A program made the position numbers and the translations under genes. A stretch of DNA of 7,307 nt, from positions 1-7,307 of the forward strand of contig PXSG01000098.1 in the NCBI GenBank assembly GCA_003023485.1. Direction: 5' to 3'. This DNA comes from Halobacteriales archaeon SW_10_68_16 (GTDB lineage Archaea > Halobacteriota > Halobacteria > Halobacteriales > Haloarculaceae). This document shows, one piece after another, positions 5,342-7,307 of this stretch. Position 1 is the stretch's first letter; each line of letters starts with the position of its first letter. A model generated the notes under the pieces. That model was not told the DNA's origin. It did no database searches and was given only the letters and a program-made list of their open reading frames with translations.

Positions 5342-6829
5342 ATGACAGGAGAGGAAGACGGTTCCGGCGGGACCGAAAATACGGACGACGAGGGCGTCGT
5401 CCGCCGCGAGCGGTTCGCGGGCGGGCCCGCGCGGGAGTTTCTCTCCTCGCTCGCCGACGACGAGCGCATCTTCGCGGCTGACCTCGCCGTCGACCGCGCA
5501 CACGTCGTGATGCTCGCCGAGCAGGGAATCGTCTCCCGCGAGGACGCGGGCACCATCCTCGCCGCGCTCGAGGAGGTAGAGGCGGCGGGCCACGGCGCCC
5601 TGCCCGCGGGCGAGGACGTCCACGAGGCCATCGAGACGGCCGTCGTCGAGCGTGTGGGTCCGGAGGGCGGGCGGATGCACACCGCGCGCTCGCGCAACGA
5701 CGAGGTGGCCGCCTGCATCCGGTACCGCCTGCGCGAGGACGTGCTGGACCTGCTGGAGACCGTCATCGAGGGGCGCGGGCGGTTGCTCGACGTGGCGGGC
5801 GAGCACACGGAGACGGTGATGCCGGGGTACACGCACCTCCAGCCCGCCCAGCCGACGACGGTCGCCCACTGGGTCTGTTCCTACGAGGAAGCCATGGCCC
5901 GCGACACCGAGCGGCTGCTCGACGCCTACGACCGGGTGAACCGGTCCCCGCTCGGGGCGGGTGCCTTCGCCGGGACGCCCTTCGACGTCGACCGCGAGCG
6001 CACGGCCGAGTTGCTGGGCTTCGACGGCCTCGTGGAGAACGCGATGGACGCCGCCTCGGCGCGGGACTTCCTCGTCGAGACGACCGCGGCGACGGCGACG
6101 CTCGCGACGACGCTGTCGGGACTGGCCGAGGACGTCGTGGCCTTCGCGAGCAAGGGCCACCTCATCCTCGACGACGACTACGCCTCCACCTCGTCGATCA
6201 TGCCCCAGAAAAAGAACCCGGACACCCTGGAACTGGTCCGCGGGCGGACCGGCGACGCGACCGCCGGCCTGGAGGGACTGCTGACGACGCTGAAGGGGCT
6301 GCCCCGGGCGTACAACCGCGACCTCCAGCGGGCGGGCCGGCACGCCTGGGACGCCGTCGACTCGGTGACCGAATCCGTCGAAGTGGCGGTCGGCGCCGTC
6401 GCCACCGCCGAGTGGCCCGCCGACCGGCTCGAAGCCGCCGCGGGCGAGGGTTTCGCGACGGCGACGGGCGTCGCGGACCTGCTCGCGGCCGCGGGCGTGC
6501 CCTTCCGGACGGCCCACGAGGTGGTCGCGCACGCCGCAGCCGGGACGGAGAGCCCGACGGTCGCGGATCTGGACGCCGCCAGCGAGGCCGTGCTGGGCGA
6601 ACCCCTGACCGCGTACGTGGAGGCGGCCGAGGTGGAAGCGGCACTCGACCCAGCCGAGAGCGTCGTTGCGCGCGATTCGCGGGGTGGACCCGCACCCGAT
6701 GTCGTGGAGACCTACCTGCGGGGCGTGGCCGGGACGCTGGACGCCGACCGGGAACTGCTCGTCGACGAGCGCCGCGACCTCGCGGCCGCCACGGACCGAC
6801 TCGACACGGAGGTGGACCGCTATGTCTGA
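5342..6829 (+). CDS. argH: Argininosuccinate lyase
   Basis: ArgH splits argininosuccinate into arginine and fumarate, the last step of arginine synthesis. The product has 495 residues, normal for haloarchaea, and belongs to the fumarase/aspartase superfamily. Visible hallmarks are RFAGGPAREFLSSLADDERI near the N-terminus, HTARSRNDEV (113-122), GYTHLQPAQPTT (162-173, with general acid/base His165), and the signature STSSIMPQKKNPD (282-294) with the active-site serine loop. A helical C-terminal domain follows. The ATG at 5342 is chosen because it lies 4 bases after the argG TGA and gives an acidic start (MTGEEDGSGG) leading directly into the conserved VRRERF. Upstream in-frame sequence is argG in another frame. 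No obvious Shine-Dalgarno sequence is present, so translation is likely coupled to argG. The gene looks intact, unlike argG. Confidence 0.97.
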   Translation: MTGEEDGSGGTENTDDEGVVRRERFAGGPAREFLSSLADDERIFAADLAVDRAHVVMLAEQGIVSREDAGTILAALEEVEAAGHGALPAGEDVHEAIETAVVERVGPEGGRMHTARSRNDEVAACIRYRLREDVLDLLETVIEGRGRLLDVAGEHTETVMPGYTHLQPAQPTTVAHWVCSYEEAMARDTERLLDAYDRVNRSPLGAGAFAGTPFDVDRERTAELLGFDGLVENAMDAASARDFLVETTAATATLATTLSGLAEDVVAFASKGHLILDDDYASTSSIMPQKKNPDTLELVRGRTGDATAGLEGLLTTLKGLPRAYNRDLQRAGRHAWDAVDSVTESVEVAVGAVATAEWPADRLEAAAGEGFATATGVADLLAAAGVPFRTAHEVVAHAAAGTESPTVADLDAASEAVLGEPLTAYVEAAEVEAALDPAESVVARDSRGGPAPDVVETYLRGVAGTLDADRELLVDERRDLAAATDRLDTEVDRYV

Positions 6830-6941
6830 CCGGACACCCGAGCACACCTCACCAGTCCAGACCGCGCCGTCACCCGACCACCATCCCGTCCGACCGAGCC
6901 CGCCACTGCCACCATCCCCGCGAGGGGAAGAAATACCATAA
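6822..6941 (+). CDS. Doubtful 39-residue Pro-rich ORF overlapping the argH end
   Basis: An ATG at 6822 overlaps the last codons of argH and opens 39 codons (starts MSDRTPEHTS, ends RGEEIP) to TAA at 6939-6941. The overlap would allow translational coupling. Roughly a quarter of the residues are proline, third positions are clearly less GC-rich than in argH, and I recognise no family. It is probably not a gene and is listed so the 240-base gap is accounted for. Confidence 0.15.
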   Translation: MSDRTPEHTSPVQTAPSPDHHPVRPSPPLPPSPRGEEIP

Positions 6942-7045
6942 ATCTGAACATCGGATTCGATACGTCCAGAAATTCCGACTTAAACGTGCTTAGAGTGCAG
7001 TATACGTTATAAACTCTATCTGATAGGTTCGACAGATTTAAGTGG
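6926..7045 (+). promoter_or_regulatory. AT-rich promoter region of lysW with tandem TATA boxes
   Basis: GC content drops sharply compared with the flanking genes. TTATAAA (7007-7013) is a near-ideal TATA box, placing a start near 7036 and a leader of about 34 bases. That leader would contain GGAG (7055-7058), a possible ribosome binding site 11 bases before the ATG. TTTAAG (7037-7042) lies 28-33 bases before the ATG (7070) and would give a nearly leaderless transcript. A further TATA-like CCATAAA is at 6937-6943. AACGT (6983-6987) and ACGTT (7004-7008) form a dyad with centres 21 bases apart. This supports lysW starting its own transcript, separate from argGH. Confidence 0.6.
7016..7026. promoter_or_regulatory. 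Palindrome CTATC-T-GATAG, candidate operator
   Basis: A perfect 5-bp dyad around one base lies directly after TTATAAA (7007-7013) and 11 bases before TTTAAG (7037-7042). A bound repressor here would block either promoter; an activator would suit the downstream one. The regulator is unknown. Confidence 0.4.
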
Positions 7046-7069
7046 ATACGGGCAGGAGTAGAGCGTACG

Positions 7070-7234
7070 ATGGCAGAATGTATCGAGTGCGGGGCTGACG
7101 TGACCCTGCACGACGACGTGGAGACAGGAGAGATCGTCGACTGTGCCACCTGCGGCGCCGAGCTCGAGGTGCTCGGGACAGACCCCGTCGACTTGGACAC
7201 GGCGCCCGAGCTCGAAGAGGACTGGGGTGAGTAG
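7070..7234 (+). CDS. lysW: LysW-type amino-group carrier protein
   Basis: This 54-residue acidic protein carries the amino-acid intermediate as a thioester-free, gamma-linked adduct on its C-terminal glutamate. ArgX/LysX ligase attaches glutamate (or 2-aminoadipate) to the side-chain carboxyl, and later enzymes work on the tethered molecule. The sequence shows CIEC (4-7) and CATC (25-28), a four-Cys zinc site, an acidic middle and the diagnostic C-terminus EDWGE (50-54) ending on Glu54. Length matches the family. Next to argG-argH it very probably serves the glutamate-to-ornithine branch, as in other haloarchaea (often called the arginine LysW). The ATG is set by the conserved MAECxECG start and the tandem promoters just upstream. 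Neighbours to the right would normally be argX-argC-argB-argD-argE. Confidence 0.97.
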   Translation: MAECIECGADVTLHDDVETGEIVDCATCGAELEVLGTDPVDLDTAPELEEDWGE

Positions 7235-7307
7235 CGTGCGCGAGGCCCGACTGCGCCGCGGTCACGAGGCGACCGCGGCGACGCCGAGCGGGGCGGGGCT
7301 CACCAGC
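7227..7307 (+). CDS. 5' end of an unidentified ORF, cut by the window edge
   Basis: An open frame begins at GTG 7236 (or GTG 7227, overlapping the end of lysW) and is still open at the last base. The first residues after GTG 7236 read REARLRRGHEATAATPSG. The gene expected after lysW is the ArgX/LysX ligase, which normally begins with a glycine-containing strand ending LYSRIR. That is not visible in any of the three frames. VREA resembles the start of some GNAT acetyltransferases and LRRGHEAT vaguely resembles the later LREGHE part of ArgX, but neither is convincing on 24-27 residues. Confidence 0.3.
   Translation, partial: MSSVREARLRRGHEATAATPSGAGLTS

Noticed and set aside
5231..6847. 538-codon minus-strand open frame opposite argH
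   Set aside because: Such antisense frames are common in GC-rich DNA; argH on the plus strand is unmistakable.

Overview
The window looks haloarchaeal. It is GC-rich with GC-ending codons, and the deduced proteins are strongly acidic (many Asp/Glu). Starts appear leaderless or nearly so, with TATA-like boxes about 26-30 bases upstream of several start codons. There is a Tat lipoprotein signal of haloarchaeal type and an arginine cluster of argG-argH-lysW type. I cannot name genus or species.

Layout. Bases 1-151 are an upstream region with a nested inverted repeat (19-85) and probable promoter elements. A membrane-anchored, Ca-loop-bearing, metallopeptidase-like protein follows (152-1303, +); its HExxH-type motif reads HALLH. 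It converges, with overlapping stop codons, on an XRE-family HTH regulator (1300-2004, -). Upstream of that, on the same strand, lies a damaged gene resembling haloarchaeal DUF6663 (2157-2548, -). This is divergent from a Tat-exported YVTN/beta-propeller lipoprotein (2661-3950, +). A 270-base region (3951-4220) precedes argG and holds a hairpin, a TATA-like box, an Arg-rich 28-codon ORF and further stem-loops. Then come argG (4221-5337, internally deleted and frameshifted as given), argH (5342-6829), an AT-rich promoter region, lysW (7070-7234) and the start of an unidentified ORF cut by the window edge.

How the genes fit. ArgG and ArgH catalyse the last two steps of arginine synthesis (citrulline to argininosuccinate to arginine). 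LysW is the amino-group carrier protein used in haloarchaea for the glutamate-to-ornithine branch. Spacing suggests argG-argH are co-transcribed, while lysW has its own promoter and probably starts the next operon. The left half (membrane protein, regulator, DUF6663-like gene, propeller lipoprotein) shows no visible functional link to arginine.

Most notable. (i) argG lacks about 35 codons and changes frame at about 4632, and the DUF6663-like gene seems to have the same kind of internal out-of-frame deletion; this is either real decay or an assembly artefact. (ii) The argG upstream region has an attenuator-like layout: an Arg-rich leaderless mini-ORF whose stop codon lies in a hairpin loop. 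(iii) The metallopeptidase-like protein carries Ala where the catalytic Glu would be. I see no CRISPR array, insertion sequence, rRNA or convincing tRNA.
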